Assembly (NCBI GenBank): GCA_965205055.1
Contig: OZ242030.1
Location: 1,736,001 to 1,800,000 of the forward strand
From: CBDBBY01 sp965205055
GTDB lineage: Bacteria; Pseudomonadota; Alphaproteobacteria; Rhodobacterales; Rhodobacteraceae
DNA length: 64,000 nt
Direction of reading: 5' to 3'
Shown piece after piece: positions 43,927 to 52,258 of the stretch. Under the pieces are notes generated by a model. It had not been told where the DNA came from. It ran no database searches and was given only the letters and a program-made list of their open reading frames with translations. The translations under genes were made by a program, and so were the position numbers. Within the stretch, counting starts at the first letter, position 1, and each line of letters starts with the position of its first letter.

Positions 43927-44422
43927 GCCGCCGCCTGCTTTCGCACAACGGTCAATCGGCGGGCCACTTGGCCGCAATCGCAAGTCGGGCTGGGCGGAAT
44001 TCGCGTTGGTTCAAAACCACAGGTTTCGAGATTTGAGCCGCGCCGCAACCCCGTGAACTTCCTCGTCGTAAGCGGCAGTTGCGACGTCGAGGTTCGCAAA
44101 TGACTGAAGTAGCCGCAGAATGTCTCGGCGCAGGGCAAACTTAACCGCAAGATTATCCGAATGTCGGGCTTGCTTGAGCCAATGCGCCGGTCGCAATCAG
44201 GGCAATGCCGCTGACGGTCAGCCGAGACCCTCTGCTCGCTCGGTCAAGAAAACGGAGTCGCGGAGGGTTATTCCAAGAATTGGCAACTCGCGACAGGGAA
44301 AAAGAACAGCCGCGCAACCATTCAACTCGTTCGCCCACTCGCCAATCTACACAGGCGGCATGCGCTGATTCAATTGGTTTGCGCCTTCATCATGCCCTTG
44401 ACACGAGCCAGCGGCGATTGCG
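43927..44422. other. Intergenic region after the long operon
   Basis: 496 bp. Only short conflicting frames are seen on either strand, none with a known domain. No clear T-tailed hairpin was found, so the end of the operon transcript is undefined. Confidence 0.3.
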
Positions 44423-44974
44423 TCAAGCGTTCAAGCCAACCAGACCTTCAAGCGCGCTGCGCAGCTCCGCAATTTTTGCCGCCTCTTTCGGCCGCCCGGT
44501 CTCAGTGTCAAACGCATCGCGGAATCGCGGCAGCGAAAACACGCCGCGGATGTCGGCTCCGAAAAACGGAGCGGAGACCCTGGCCGACTCCAGCACATGG
44601 CTGCCCCCGCCTTGGCCCGGAGCGGCCGCCATGATCACCATCGGTTTGCCCTGATACACCTTCTCATCAATCCGGCTCGCCCAGTCGAAGATATTCTTGA
44701 AGGAGGCGGTGTAGTATCCGTTGTGCTCCGCATACGAAATCAGAAGCGCATCCGCCGCGCCGATCTTGTCGAAAAACTCCCGGGCGAGCGAATGCACGCC
44801 GTCCGCGGCTTCCCGGTCAACCGAGAAAATCGGCATCTCGTAATCGTTCAGGTCGATCAACTCCACTTCGGCACCCGGCAAAAGCTCGGATTCCAAAATC
44901 TCAGCCGCTGCCTTCACCAGCTTCCTGTTGATGGAACTGCGGCTGCTGGAGGCCGCGAAAGCAAGAATTTTCAA
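44423..44974 (-). CDS. NADPH-dependent FMN reductase family protein
   Basis: 183 residues from TTG 44974, which overlaps the stop of a small upstream gene (TTGA) and has GGGGAAG before it. A TTG at 45016 would add 14 residues of no family character. FMN-binding motifs are LAFAASSSRSSINRKL, EMPIFSVDRE, DALLISYAEHNGYYTASFKN and AAAPGQGGGSHVLES. It reduces FMN or a quinone-like acceptor. Confidence 0.88.
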   Translation of the reverse strand: MKILAFAASSSRSSINRKLVKAAAEILESELLPGAEVELIDLNDYEMPIFSVDREAADGVHSLAREFFDKIGAADALLISYAEHNGYYTASFKNIFDWASRIDEKVYQGKPMVIMAAAPGQGGGSHVLESARVSAPFFGADIRGVFSLPRFRDAFDTETGRPKEAAKIAELRSALEGLVGLNA

Positions 44975-45129
44975 TTGGCTTCCCCGGTTTGCTTCAGGCC
45001 CGAAAACAAGACCCAACCGCTCAGCACGATGGCTGCACCCGATATAAGGATCATAACGGTGGGGATTAAATTGACAAAATCTCCAAGGTCAACAAACAAG
45101 AAATACCCGATGTCGCCTTGAAAACACAT
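44971..45129 (-). CDS. Small membrane protein (52 residues) upstream of the FMN reductase
   Basis: ATG at 45129. An N-terminal stretch (GDIGYFLFVDLGDF) and a central hydrophobic helix (TVMILISGAAIVLSGWVLF) are followed by a polar tail. The stop overlaps the reductase TTG by 4 bp, the usual sign of a coupled operon. No family was recognised. It is too short for most gene callers. Confidence 0.5.
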   Translation of the reverse strand: MCFQGDIGYFLFVDLGDFVNLIPTVMILISGAAIVLSGWVLFSGLKQTGEAN

Positions 45130-45156
45130 TGATTCCGCCGTCGGTCCGCCGGTCGC

Positions 45157-45492
45157 CTAGCTGAATTCGGTGCTGCAATATTTGACTTGCGTTGCCGCGC
45201 AGGCGGCCAAGAGGGCGGTCAGCGCAGCGACCCAGATCGCCGTCATGCTGCCCCGCCACACGAAAACTCCGGCGATGATCGCCACAATTCCGGACAGGCC
45301 CAAATTCCAGCCGTCCTGGCTCAGCATCCCGCCTACGGCAGCATGCTCCTCCATCATCGCCAGCAACTCGGGCGAAACCGAGTCGGCGAAGGCTTGAAGC
45401 CCTCCAGCCGTGTCGAGGGTCGTGACCTCCACGCCCGAAAAAACTCGCGCCAGACCCAGATGATCCAATGTGCGGATGCGAGTTTCAGGCAT
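45157..45492 (-). CDS. Putative small membrane protein
   Basis: 111 residues from MPETRI at 45492. Polar N-terminal half, then two membrane helices (NLGLSGIVAIIAGVFVW and TAIWVAALTALLAACAA). It lies 27 bp upstream of the 52-residue membrane protein and the FMN reductase in the same direction, so the three may be one operon. No family was recognised and no clear ribosome site is seen. Confidence 0.45.
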   Translation of the reverse strand: MPETRIRTLDHLGLARVFSGVEVTTLDTAGGLQAFADSVSPELLAMMEEHAAVGGMLSQDGWNLGLSGIVAIIAGVFVWRGSMTAIWVAALTALLAACAATQVKYCSTEFS

Positions 45493-45612
45493 AATGATTG
45501 CGTTGCACTCATAACGGCCTTTCTGCGGAATACGGAGCGTCAATAGCGTACCAGCCCCGCAGCGCAATGGGAATGAACTCCAACCCGCCAAGGTGCGTCT
45601 CGCGTTTCTTGC

Positions 45613-46300
45613 TCAGGCGGCTGCGGCGCTGCAATCCCTCCAATCAAAGAAGTCGGGCCAGCGGTTGTTCCTGAAGCAGCATTTGATGGCGAGCACGGCG
45701 TTGGCTCCAATCTTCGACCAGTGGCGCCCGGCTCCCTTGAATCGGCTGCCGTCGATCTGCTTGCAGGCGCTTTCCACGACGCCGGATCCGACCGGCAGTC
45801 CGCGCTTCCGGTAGTGATCGCTATGCATTCGGTCCCTGTTGGTCCCGTAGTAGCGGATGCAGGCCGCGACCGCTTCAAGCCGGAGGGGCGGTTTCAGGTC
45901 GGCGATGACGTCTTCGACCCGCCCTGCGTCCGGCTGGTCCTTGATCGTCTTCATCCAATCCTCCTGTTCGCTCTTGTGCGGCGCGCGGCTTTCACAGCGG
46001 CGTCCGCGCAATCAAAGGCGTGGAACAGGTCAAGGACGAAGGTCACTTCCTGTCCGGGGAAGGCCTCCTCGCAGCTGTTGCGGATCCAGGGCAGCCCCGT
46101 CGGACAGCACCACCAATTCCTTGGCCGCGAACAAGCCGTTCCAGAGCCCGCGCGCAAGAGAGCCGCGCGTGCAGCCCTCCTCGGCGACCGCTGTCCGAAA
46201 CCAAACCCCGATGTCGGCGCCGAACCTCCGCTGCAGCTTTTCCATGACAAACCCGCCCTGAAGAATCATCGGCGCAAAACGAAAGGCAAGTTAAATGCGT
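45613..46300 (-). pseudogene. ISKra4-family transposase remnant (C-terminal half, frameshifted)
   Basis: Three frames join into the C-terminal half of an ISKra4-type transposase. KELVVLSDGAA (first Asp) is followed by EVTFVLDLFHAFDCAD (second Asp) and, after another shift near 45975, RGLPVGSGVVESACKQIDGS (Glu) and NRWPDFFDWR. The N-terminal half is missing and two frameshifts (about 46095 and 45975) are present. The left side abuts the IS1182-type element. Confidence 0.78.
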
Positions 46301-46345
46301 CTCTTTGATAGGCATCTGCTACCCCAAAAACCCACTCCTCGCTAG

Positions 46346-47930
46346 GAGCCTGTCCAAGTAATCGCTTCCGCTGAACCTGACCGCCGCGCCGGGGTCGGCG
46401 TCGTCATAGGCTGTTCATTCCGCCCGGATCGGATTTGGCGACTTTGCTCGGACGGTTTTGGCGGATCTCCCGGTTCCGGCCTCGGTTTTCGCGTTCCATG
46501 CCTGCCCGGACGGATCCCGGGACGGTCAAGCGCCGGCGGGCCGCGCGTCCGGCCACGCGGACACCAGCTTGTTCAAGTTGTGGGCGATGCAGACCAGCGT
46601 CCATTCCCGCCGCGCATTCTCGACGCCTCGCATCAGGAACTGCCGGAACCGGCGCGCCTGCTTGATCTGTCCGAACACCGGCTCGACGGCGGTCTTGCGC
46701 AATCGGTACCGACCGTCCCGGCCTTCCCGCTTGAGCCGCCGGTCCATCTCCGCCCGGCAGGTTCCCTCGCGCCGCGGCCTAGCGCCGGTCGCCGTCTCCT
46801 TGCCGTGCCTCCGGCGACCGGTGGCGACATGACCTCGGATGCCTTTCCTCTTCAGAAGCTTCAGATTCTCTTCGGAGCAATACCCGGCGTCGGCGGACAG
46901 CTCCTCCGGAAGCTCCCCCGCAGAGGCTTCCATCGCTTCGATCATCGGCTCCAGCTGCTTCTGGTCGCTGCCCTCGGCGGTCAGGCCGTGCGCGACGATG
47001 ATCTGGTTGTCGGCGTCCACCACGATCTGGCCGTTGCAGCACTGGCCGAAACCGTCCTTGGTCTTCATCAGCCGACTCTCGGGGTCGGCGGAGTTCCGCT
47101 GCGCCTTGTCCTCCGGCTTCGCCTCCGCCGGATCCTTGCCCGCCGCCTCGGCCGCCGCAGCGGCCTGCGCCTCCAGAGCGGCCATGTGCTCCTTGATCCG
47201 CTCCCGGCGCTGCCGCTTGGTCGCCAGATGCTCCGGAAGCATCCCGCTGCCGCCGTCGACCCCGTGCGCGAGGTCCTCCGCTTCGTCCGCAGCCTCCGCG
47301 CGGGACAGCATCTCCTTGATCTCCTCGCTCAGCTCCGCCTCCGCCTTCACCATCCGGCCGTAGCTCATCGCCTTGTGCTTCGACGCGTTTGCCTGAATCC
47401 GCGTGCCGTCGATCGACACATGCCCCAGAGACGCAAGGCCCATCCCCCTGCAAAGGGCCAATATCTGATCGAACAAATCTCCGAGCGCCGAAAGGTGGCG
47501 CTTCCGGAACGCGTTCACGGTGCGGAAATCCGGGCTCTGGCAAGCCGCCGCCATGAAGTCCATCCGGTCATGGCAGCGCCGCGCGATCTCCCGGGACGAG
47601 CAGATCCCTTGGCTGTAGGCGTAGAACAGCAAAGCCGCCATCATCCTCGGATGGTAGGGCGGCTGTCCGCGGATCTCCGAATAGGCGCCCATGACCGGAG
47701 ACAGATCCAGCGCCTCCTCGACAAGTTCCCTGACGATCCGCGCCGGATGGTCCTCCGGAACGAAGTCGTCCACCGAAGGCGGCAAGAGAAACACCTGATC
47801 GACGCGCCAGTCGCGAAAGGTTTTGCCGGCCATTCCGAATCACTCCCGATGCTGATCAGAAATTATAGCACTTAATTACTATTTCATCAACCGCATGAAT
47901 CTCCCAAGCGGATATTTCTCGGACAGGCTC
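46346..47930 (-). mobile_element. Complete IS1182-type insertion sequence
   Basis: 1585 bp. Terminal inverted repeats start GAGCCTGTCC on both ends (left continues AAGTAATCGCTT, right AGAAATATCCGCTT in inverted sense). The element is flanked by CTAG on both sides (46342-46345 and 47931-47934), which fits a 4 bp palindromic target duplication. One intact transposase is inside. It looks potentially active. Its ends match those of the MITE at 51244-51393. Confidence 0.88.
46526..47833 (-). CDS. IS1182-family transposase
   Basis: 435 residues, uninterrupted. N-terminal region VDQVFLLPPSVDDFVPEDHP and PPYHPRMMAALLFYAYSQGI, then the DDE core: HVSIDGTRIQANASKHK (Asp), IVVDADNQIIVA and ELSADAGYCSEENLKLLKRK (Asp), then VEPVFGQIKQARRFRQFLMR (Glu). 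This is the normal family architecture. Confidence 0.93.
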   Translation of the reverse strand: MAGKTFRDWRVDQVFLLPPSVDDFVPEDHPARIVRELVEEALDLSPVMGAYSEIRGQPPYHPRMMAALLFYAYSQGICSSREIARRCHDRMDFMAAACQSPDFRTVNAFRKRHLSALGDLFDQILALCRGMGLASLGHVSIDGTRIQANASKHKAMSYGRMVKAEAELSEEIKEMLSRAEAADEAEDLAHGVDGGSGMLPEHLATKRQRRERIKEHMAALEAQAAAAAEAAGKDPAEAKPEDKAQRNSADPESRLMKTKDGFGQCCNGQIVVDADNQIIVAHGLTAEGSDQKQLEPMIEAMEASAGELPEELSADAGYCSEENLKLLKRKGIRGHVATGRRRHGKETATGARPRREGTCRAEMDRRLKREGRDGRYRLRKTAVEPVFGQIKQARRFRQFLMRGVENARREWTLVCIAHNLNKLVSAWPDARPAGA

Positions 47931-48269
47931 CTAGGCCCGCATGTACGCCAAGTGCGCCTCGCACCTCGCCGCGCCCTCGACCGTAGGAGACCCGCACACT
48001 ACGCACAAGCCCGTGTTCTTGCGCGCCTTGTAGCTGTTTCTTACCCGGCCCCGCCGCTTCTTGACCGCCTTGTCCTTGGAATTCCAAGCCTTGAGCTTCT
48101 CTGGGTGGTTTCTTCTGCAATCCGCCGCCCGAGCCCGATTCTTCGCCCGACACTCCGGGCAGAACATGCCGCCGTCCGAATCGTCACCGCACGCAACGCA
48201 TTTCTCTTCTGCCTTGCGTTGATCATATCGCGCTTTCTGTTTTACCCGCTGCTCCTCGCAAATGGACAA
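47931..48269 (-). CDS. Small zinc-ribbon protein (several CxxC knuckles)
   Basis: 112 residues from a TTG at 48269. CVACGDD with MFCPEC, and LCVVCG with ARCEAH, form zinc knuckles in a very basic chain. In the same frame upstream of the TTG the codons read GLCLLCGRPAA, which looks like a further knuckle. That stretch is closed by stops and lacks a usual start, so the 5' end may be damaged. The stop codon lies in the CTAG that borders the IS1182-type element. Function unknown. Confidence 0.5.
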   Translation of the reverse strand: MSICEEQRVKQKARYDQRKAEEKCVACGDDSDGGMFCPECRAKNRARAADCRRNHPEKLKAWNSKDKAVKKRRGRVRNSYKARKNTGLCVVCGSPTVEGAARCEAHLAYMRA

Positions 48270-48759
48270 GATTTTATTGTTTTTGATTGCCGCCGGCCGC
48301 CCGCACAGAAGGCATAAACCTTTTTCTCGCCGAAGCTCTTATTTGGTTTATTGTTTCTCCTTCTTCGCTTCCGCTTGGGCGACGTACAGCGGAACGTCTT
48401 GGATTTGATCAGATTTCCTTTTTCGTTTCAACAGCATCCCTGAACCCCCGTCCGATTGTGGAACGCAGATTGTCGTAAAGAGATGGCAATGTCAAGACGA
48501 TTATTGAATCGATTCTTTATTGGTCGGATCCAATACCCAGCCTTGATGGTCGGGACGCCATTTGAATGCTAGAAGATCCGGATCCCCGTCCTTCAGACCG
48601 TTCGTGGATGCCGAACGCAAGCATTCAACGCCTGGATCTCCGCACAGGTCACCTAAGTCACCCATGAATCCGTCCCGTCCTTTACGATTACAAGATCCTC
48701 GGTCATCATGCGTCCTTTCATTGTTGTGGAATCAGTTGCATAGGGCAATTGATAACTAC
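48270..48759. other. Intergenic region, possible 5' debris of the zinc-ribbon gene
   Basis: 490 bp. Minus-strand fragments such as SDQIQDVPLYVAQAEAKKEK lie in frame with, but separated by stops from, the zinc-ribbon gene. A second fragment begins MPSLYDNLRSTIGRGFRDAV. Neither forms a full gene. No other features seen. Confidence 0.3.
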
Positions 48760-49464
48760 TTAATACGGCTCCGAAAGAACAAGTTGTACCCAGTCATATA
48801 AAGATGTCAAAGACAAACCTATCGCCCAAGACACACCTGTAATCTCCTTCTCATACTCAAACCCATCCTCCGTTCCCATTTTGTCTTTGGGTTTAAAGCA
48901 TTCAGATGTGTAAAATATTGAACGTGTTACCATTCCAATGACTCTACTTCTACTACGCATATTCAAGAAAACAGGAGAACCACTTTGTCCATGAAAGGCA
49001 GGAAATCCAAGCTCTAAAGCTGAATAAGAATATTCACCATCTCCGTATTGAAAATGCCGTGTAATATGTCCTTGCATGAACCGAGGGTTGATCGGTCTTT
49101 CCATTCCGACTTGAGGAAACCCATAGGATGCCACATCTTCACCGAGCGGAAACTCTGAAAAACCTGATTCAGGGACGCCCAAGTAAAAATGTTCCTGATC
49201 TTTCAAGGATTCGTTTTTCAATCTTAAGATTACCAAATCAGCACTAGGGTGACGAACAATATCAGAGACCGGATACACCCCAAGAGGATTTTTAGAAGTA
49301 TCCACAACAAAAACCTCTTTCTGACCCTCAAGTATATGCTGGGCAGTCAAAACAAATCCTGGTCGGTTTAAATTGAATCCAGTTCCAATTGGAACTGGAT
49401 TGTCACCCATTTCAAAAACCATAAATATACGTTTTTCCAAATGAATGAATTTTCTTTCAGCCAT
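48760..49464 (-). CDS. Trypsin-like serine protease (S1, Trypsin_2 domain)
   Basis: 234 residues from ATG 49464, preceded by GGAAAGG; a 25-codon upstream extension has no support. The catalytic triad is visible: FVLTAQHIL (His), HPSADLVILRL (Asp) and FHGQSGSPVFLN (Ser). There is no signal peptide, so the protein is probably cytoplasmic unless the upstream lipoprotein gene helps. The AT-rich composition differs from its surroundings. It follows a frameshifted lipoprotein gene in the same direction. Confidence 0.85.
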   Translation of the reverse strand: MAERKFIHLEKRIFMVFEMGDNPVPIGTGFNLNRPGFVLTAQHILEGQKEVFVVDTSKNPLGVYPVSDIVRHPSADLVILRLKNESLKDQEHFYLGVPESGFSEFPLGEDVASYGFPQVGMERPINPRFMQGHITRHFQYGDGEYSYSALELGFPAFHGQSGSPVFLNMRSRSRVIGMVTRSIFYTSECFKPKDKMGTEDGFEYEKEITGVSWAIGLSLTSLYDWVQLVLSEPY

Positions 49465-49535
49465 AACGTTTCCTTTCCTGTTTTCGCTAACCTCGGGCCC
49501 GGGAGAGTGATCGTGCGGATGCAAAATCCTAGCCC

Positions 49536-49977
49536 TCACTTTCTGCCAGCAAACTCAAGCCTGTAATTCAAGCTGCTTACGTCCCTATAATCCATCACTT
49601 GTCCCTGCTCAAAAAATCCGCCTCTAATACAAGCGTCGCCTAGACATTCATAGAACCTCCCATCCGATTCAACTTGAGTCCCAAGCCCTTCAAAACTAGC
49701 AGCGTAGTTTGAACCTTTTCCACTGTACGTAATGTTCCGTAAAGAAAAAACATTCGTTCCGCTATCATAAACCGCAGTGAAACTCCCTGTCCCATTCGGA
49801 ACTCCGTTGAGGCTGTCCCTGTATGCGCCCTTGTATGTAGCCTTCATTGTCGGCCTAACAAAATTCTTCCTTCCCTCGTTAAACGCACTCCTTACCTGAT
49901 CCAAGGGGTAGTAATTACCCCCCTCCGGAGCAAGCCGTCAAAGCGGCCGGGCACAACATTCCAATCAAAGTCCTCAT
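49536..49977 (-). pseudogene. Lipoprotein gene frameshifted at a G6 run
   Basis: ATG 49977 has AGGGAG upstream and starts MRTLIGMLCPAALTACSGGG, a signal peptide with lipobox LTAC. It then hits TAA directly after a run of six G (positions 49918-49923). Removing one G joins it to the frame that continues NYYPLDQVRSAFNEGRKNFV for about 125 more residues to 49536 (VMDYRDVSSLNYRLEFAGRK). The mature protein has no known family. The lesion could be real, phase-variable or a sequencing error. Confidence 0.7.
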
Positions 49978-50051
49978 GACTATCTCCCTGCGGGGAAGTG
50001 ATTTTCATCCATCAGAACGTCCCCGCGACCATTCCGATGGATGTTCTTGTG

Positions 50052-50522
50052 TCATGCAGGATTTTGCACGTCAGCATATACGATTTCCCCGGACAATTCG
50101 GCCTTGGCGTATGCCGGCCAGACCGCATCATGCTCCGCTGGACGCAAAAGCAGACGGCCTCCATCCTCGCGCGGCTTCAAGCACTGACGGACGCTCCGCT
50201 CGGCTCCGGGACAATAAGGAATTCGATTGTCGCGGTAAAACTCCAATTCCAAGGTCGCGACAAGGACTCCGGAACGAAACACTTCGGTGGGATATAGCCC
50301 CTTCGCATTCGAAGGAGCCGTATATCTGAATTGATAGCCATCAGCCATCGCCCACCCCCGATTCGCCGCGCAATGCCGGGGAACCATCGTGAACACCTCG
50401 TCTCGGTACTTGCTGATTTCAACCAAGCAGACCATCTGCGACGTTTTCGAGTCGTAAACCTGCAATTCGTTATCGGCATTCAAACGCGCATCGAACCCCT
50501 CGGCAATTACAGGCACGGCCAT
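50052..50522 (-). CDS. Hypothetical protein
   Basis: 156 residues starting MAVPVIAEGFDARLNADNEL. The middle is regular and probably folded (MVCLVEISKYRDEVFTMVPR, PTEVFRSGVLVATLELEFYR), while the last 40 residues are low in pattern. The start overlaps the tail of the HTH pseudogene in another frame. No family recognised. Confidence 0.45.
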   Translation of the reverse strand: MAVPVIAEGFDARLNADNELQVYDSKTSQMVCLVEISKYRDEVFTMVPRHCAANRGWAMADGYQFRYTAPSNAKGLYPTEVFRSGVLVATLELEFYRDNRIPYCPGAERSVRQCLKPREDGGRLLLRPAEHDAVWPAYAKAELSGEIVYADVQNPA

Positions 50523-51310
50523 ACGGATGTCTTTCGTGGACTTGAATTCGAGACCGGCAGCATTGAATCAATGATCGCAGGCCGCGCCGCCATTGAGACG
50601 CGTTCGTCGCGGTGATCGTGGAATTGGGCATAGAGCGAAAGCGGATCAACCACCGAAATGTTCGACAGCCCGGCGGGATCATAGGAACATGTCTCGACCG
50701 TGAAGCTTCTTTCGAATTCATCGCCCTAAACGAATCCCGAAGCTTCAGCGATCTCCTTCCAGTTCTTGGCCGCCACTGCGAAGGTTTCCGTTTGCGGCGG
50801 CGTCAGATCAGTCAGTCTCGCCACCGCGCTCTCGCCCGCCAGCTTCAGATTGGGAACAGAACGATTGTCGCGAATGTGCTTGATCGAGCGCACAGGGCTT
50901 TGAAGCAACGGGGCGACGGTTTCTATAAGCTCCCGCCTGTCCATTTTGAAATGGATTCGTCTTTCCTTGCCGCGCTTTTCGGTTGTTGCCAGCCCAGAGG
51001 CGACGAGATCATCGAATGCGCGCCTGATCGACATCGGCGCATAGCGCAGCCGTTGGGCAATGGCCGACGGGATCACGGCGAATTCGTCCAGCCGCAGCAT
51101 GTAAAGGAAGAGAACCGCCTGCGCCGCCGGAGGCAGCCTTTCGACGCTACGCAGCTTTGGCGCGAGGAAATTCTCCCGAAGGTCCATGGCCAGACCAAGG
51201 ATATAGAGTTGGTTTCCCGGGACGGCGAAGGCCACGCCCCTAGGAGCGTGTCCGAGTATTCGTGACATCGCCAATATACGTAGATACATTGATGTTGTGT
51301 AGCACAACAT
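50507..51310 (-). pseudogene. MarR-like winged-helix protein, 5' end replaced by a MITE, in-frame TAG
   Basis: The HTH region is clear: RLPPAAQAVLFLYMLRLDEF, then PSAIAQRLRYAPMSIRRAFD and DLVASGLATTEKRGKERRIH. The frame stops at TAG 50726-50728, but the same frame continues SYDPAGLSNISVVDPLSLYA and QFHDHRDERVSMAA, which looks like the natural C-terminal part, to a TAA at 50507. Upstream of about 51240 the reading frame lies in the MITE (start ATG 51310), so the original N-terminus is lost. A TAG-truncated protein of about 190 residues might still be made. Confidence 0.6.
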
Positions 51311-51393
51311 ATGGATATTTCATCCATAATTTTCTAGATGCTGTACAGAAAATTTCCGTCAAATTCAGCGGCGGCTATTTCTCGGACACGCTC
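51244..51393. mobile_element. 150 bp MITE with IS1182-type ends
   Basis: Terminal inverted repeats GAGCGTGTCCGAG (left 51244-51256, right 51381-51393 inverted) extend imperfectly with AAATA-like bases. They match the IS1182-type ends at 46346/47930 except for one base in the first ten. CTAG flanks both sides, although the right CTAG shares its G with the adjacent IS. An internal perfect palindrome ATGTTGTG-TAG-CACAACAT lies at 51292-51310. No coding capacity, so it must be mobilised in trans. Confidence 0.82.
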
Positions 51394-51396
51394 CTA

Positions 51397-52258
51397 GGGC
51401 CTGTTAACACTAGAATTCTGCTTGGCTCTGTGCTTAAGTGACTGTCAACAATGACATAAAAATCGAGCGGCATGCAGTCATGAAACAGACCGCAGCGAAA
51501 CAGTACGCCAAAATCCGCCCTTTGCTCCCGGTTCAGCGCGGGAACGTGCGGATTTCGACCATCGACTTCATCAATGCGGTCCTGTACGTCTTGGAGAACG
51601 GCTGCAAACGGCGCGCGCTGCCGGAGCGCTTCGGAAAATGGTCCACGGTCTACGCCCGGTTCCGCCGCTGGTCCCGCAGCGGCGTTCTCGAGCGGCTGTT
51701 CGCGGTGCTCCGGGAGCAGGAGGCGGTCGGCGAGGACGCGGAGTGCTTCGGGCTCGACAGCACCAGCGTCAAGGTGCATCCGGACCGCACCGGAGCGCGA
51801 AAGACGAACGGGCCGCAAAGCATCGGCAAATCGCGCGGCGGATGGAACACGAAGATCCACATGGTCTCCGCAAGTGACCGGCATGCAATGATTTTTCGAC
51901 TGTCCGGCGGCCAGGCCAACGACGCGCCCGAAGGCCGCGCCCTGCTGGAGAGCTGGGCCGATCCGGTCGCGGGCGCGCCTCTGGCGATGGACCGCGCCTG
52001 CGAGGGCGACAAGACCCGCCAGCTCGTCCGCGACCTTGGAATGACGCCGGTCGTGCCGCCGAAAGCGAACCGGAAAGCCGAATGGGAATATGACCGGGAA
52101 ACCTACAAGCGTCGCAACGAAATCGAACGGCTGTTCCGGAGATTCAAGGGCTACTGGCGCCTCTTCACGCGGTTCGACAAGCTCGACGCGACGTGTCCGG
52201 GTTTCGTGAGCCTCGCCGCCGCCGTCGAAATGATGCATGATTTAGTATAGACAGGCCC
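51397..52258 (+). mobile_element. IS5-family (IS427-group) insertion sequence
   Basis: 862 bp with inverted ends GGGCCTGT...ACTA / TAGT...ACAGGCCC and a TA duplication (51395-51396 and 52259-52260). It is inserted directly at the right edge of the MITE. One intact transposase. The right end leads into the region before the restriction-modification gene. Confidence 0.85.
51438..52250 (+). CDS. IS5-family transposase (IS427 group)
   Basis: 270 residues; MKQTAAKQYAK at 51480 is the likelier start. The DDE residues are in ECFGLDSTSVKVHPD (Asp), APLAMDRACEGDKTRQLVRD (Asp) and RRNEIERLFRRFKGYWRLFT (Glu). The frame is intact, so the element may be active. A diverged fragment of a related transposase is at about 58440-58640. 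Confidence 0.92.
   Translation: MTVNNDIKIERHAVMKQTAAKQYAKIRPLLPVQRGNVRISTIDFINAVLYVLENGCKRRALPERFGKWSTVYARFRRWSRSGVLERLFAVLREQEAVGEDAECFGLDSTSVKVHPDRTGARKTNGPQSIGKSRGGWNTKIHMVSASDRHAMIFRLSGGQANDAPEGRALLESWADPVAGAPLAMDRACEGDKTRQLVRDLGMTPVVPPKANRKAEWEYDRETYKRRNEIERLFRRFKGYWRLFTRFDKLDATCPGFVSLAAAVEMMHDLV

Noticed and set aside
50726..50728. TAG read-through by pyrrolysine or suppressor decoding
   Set aside because: The gene already has a MITE-replaced 5' end and lies in a decay zone, so a simple nonsense mutation is more likely.
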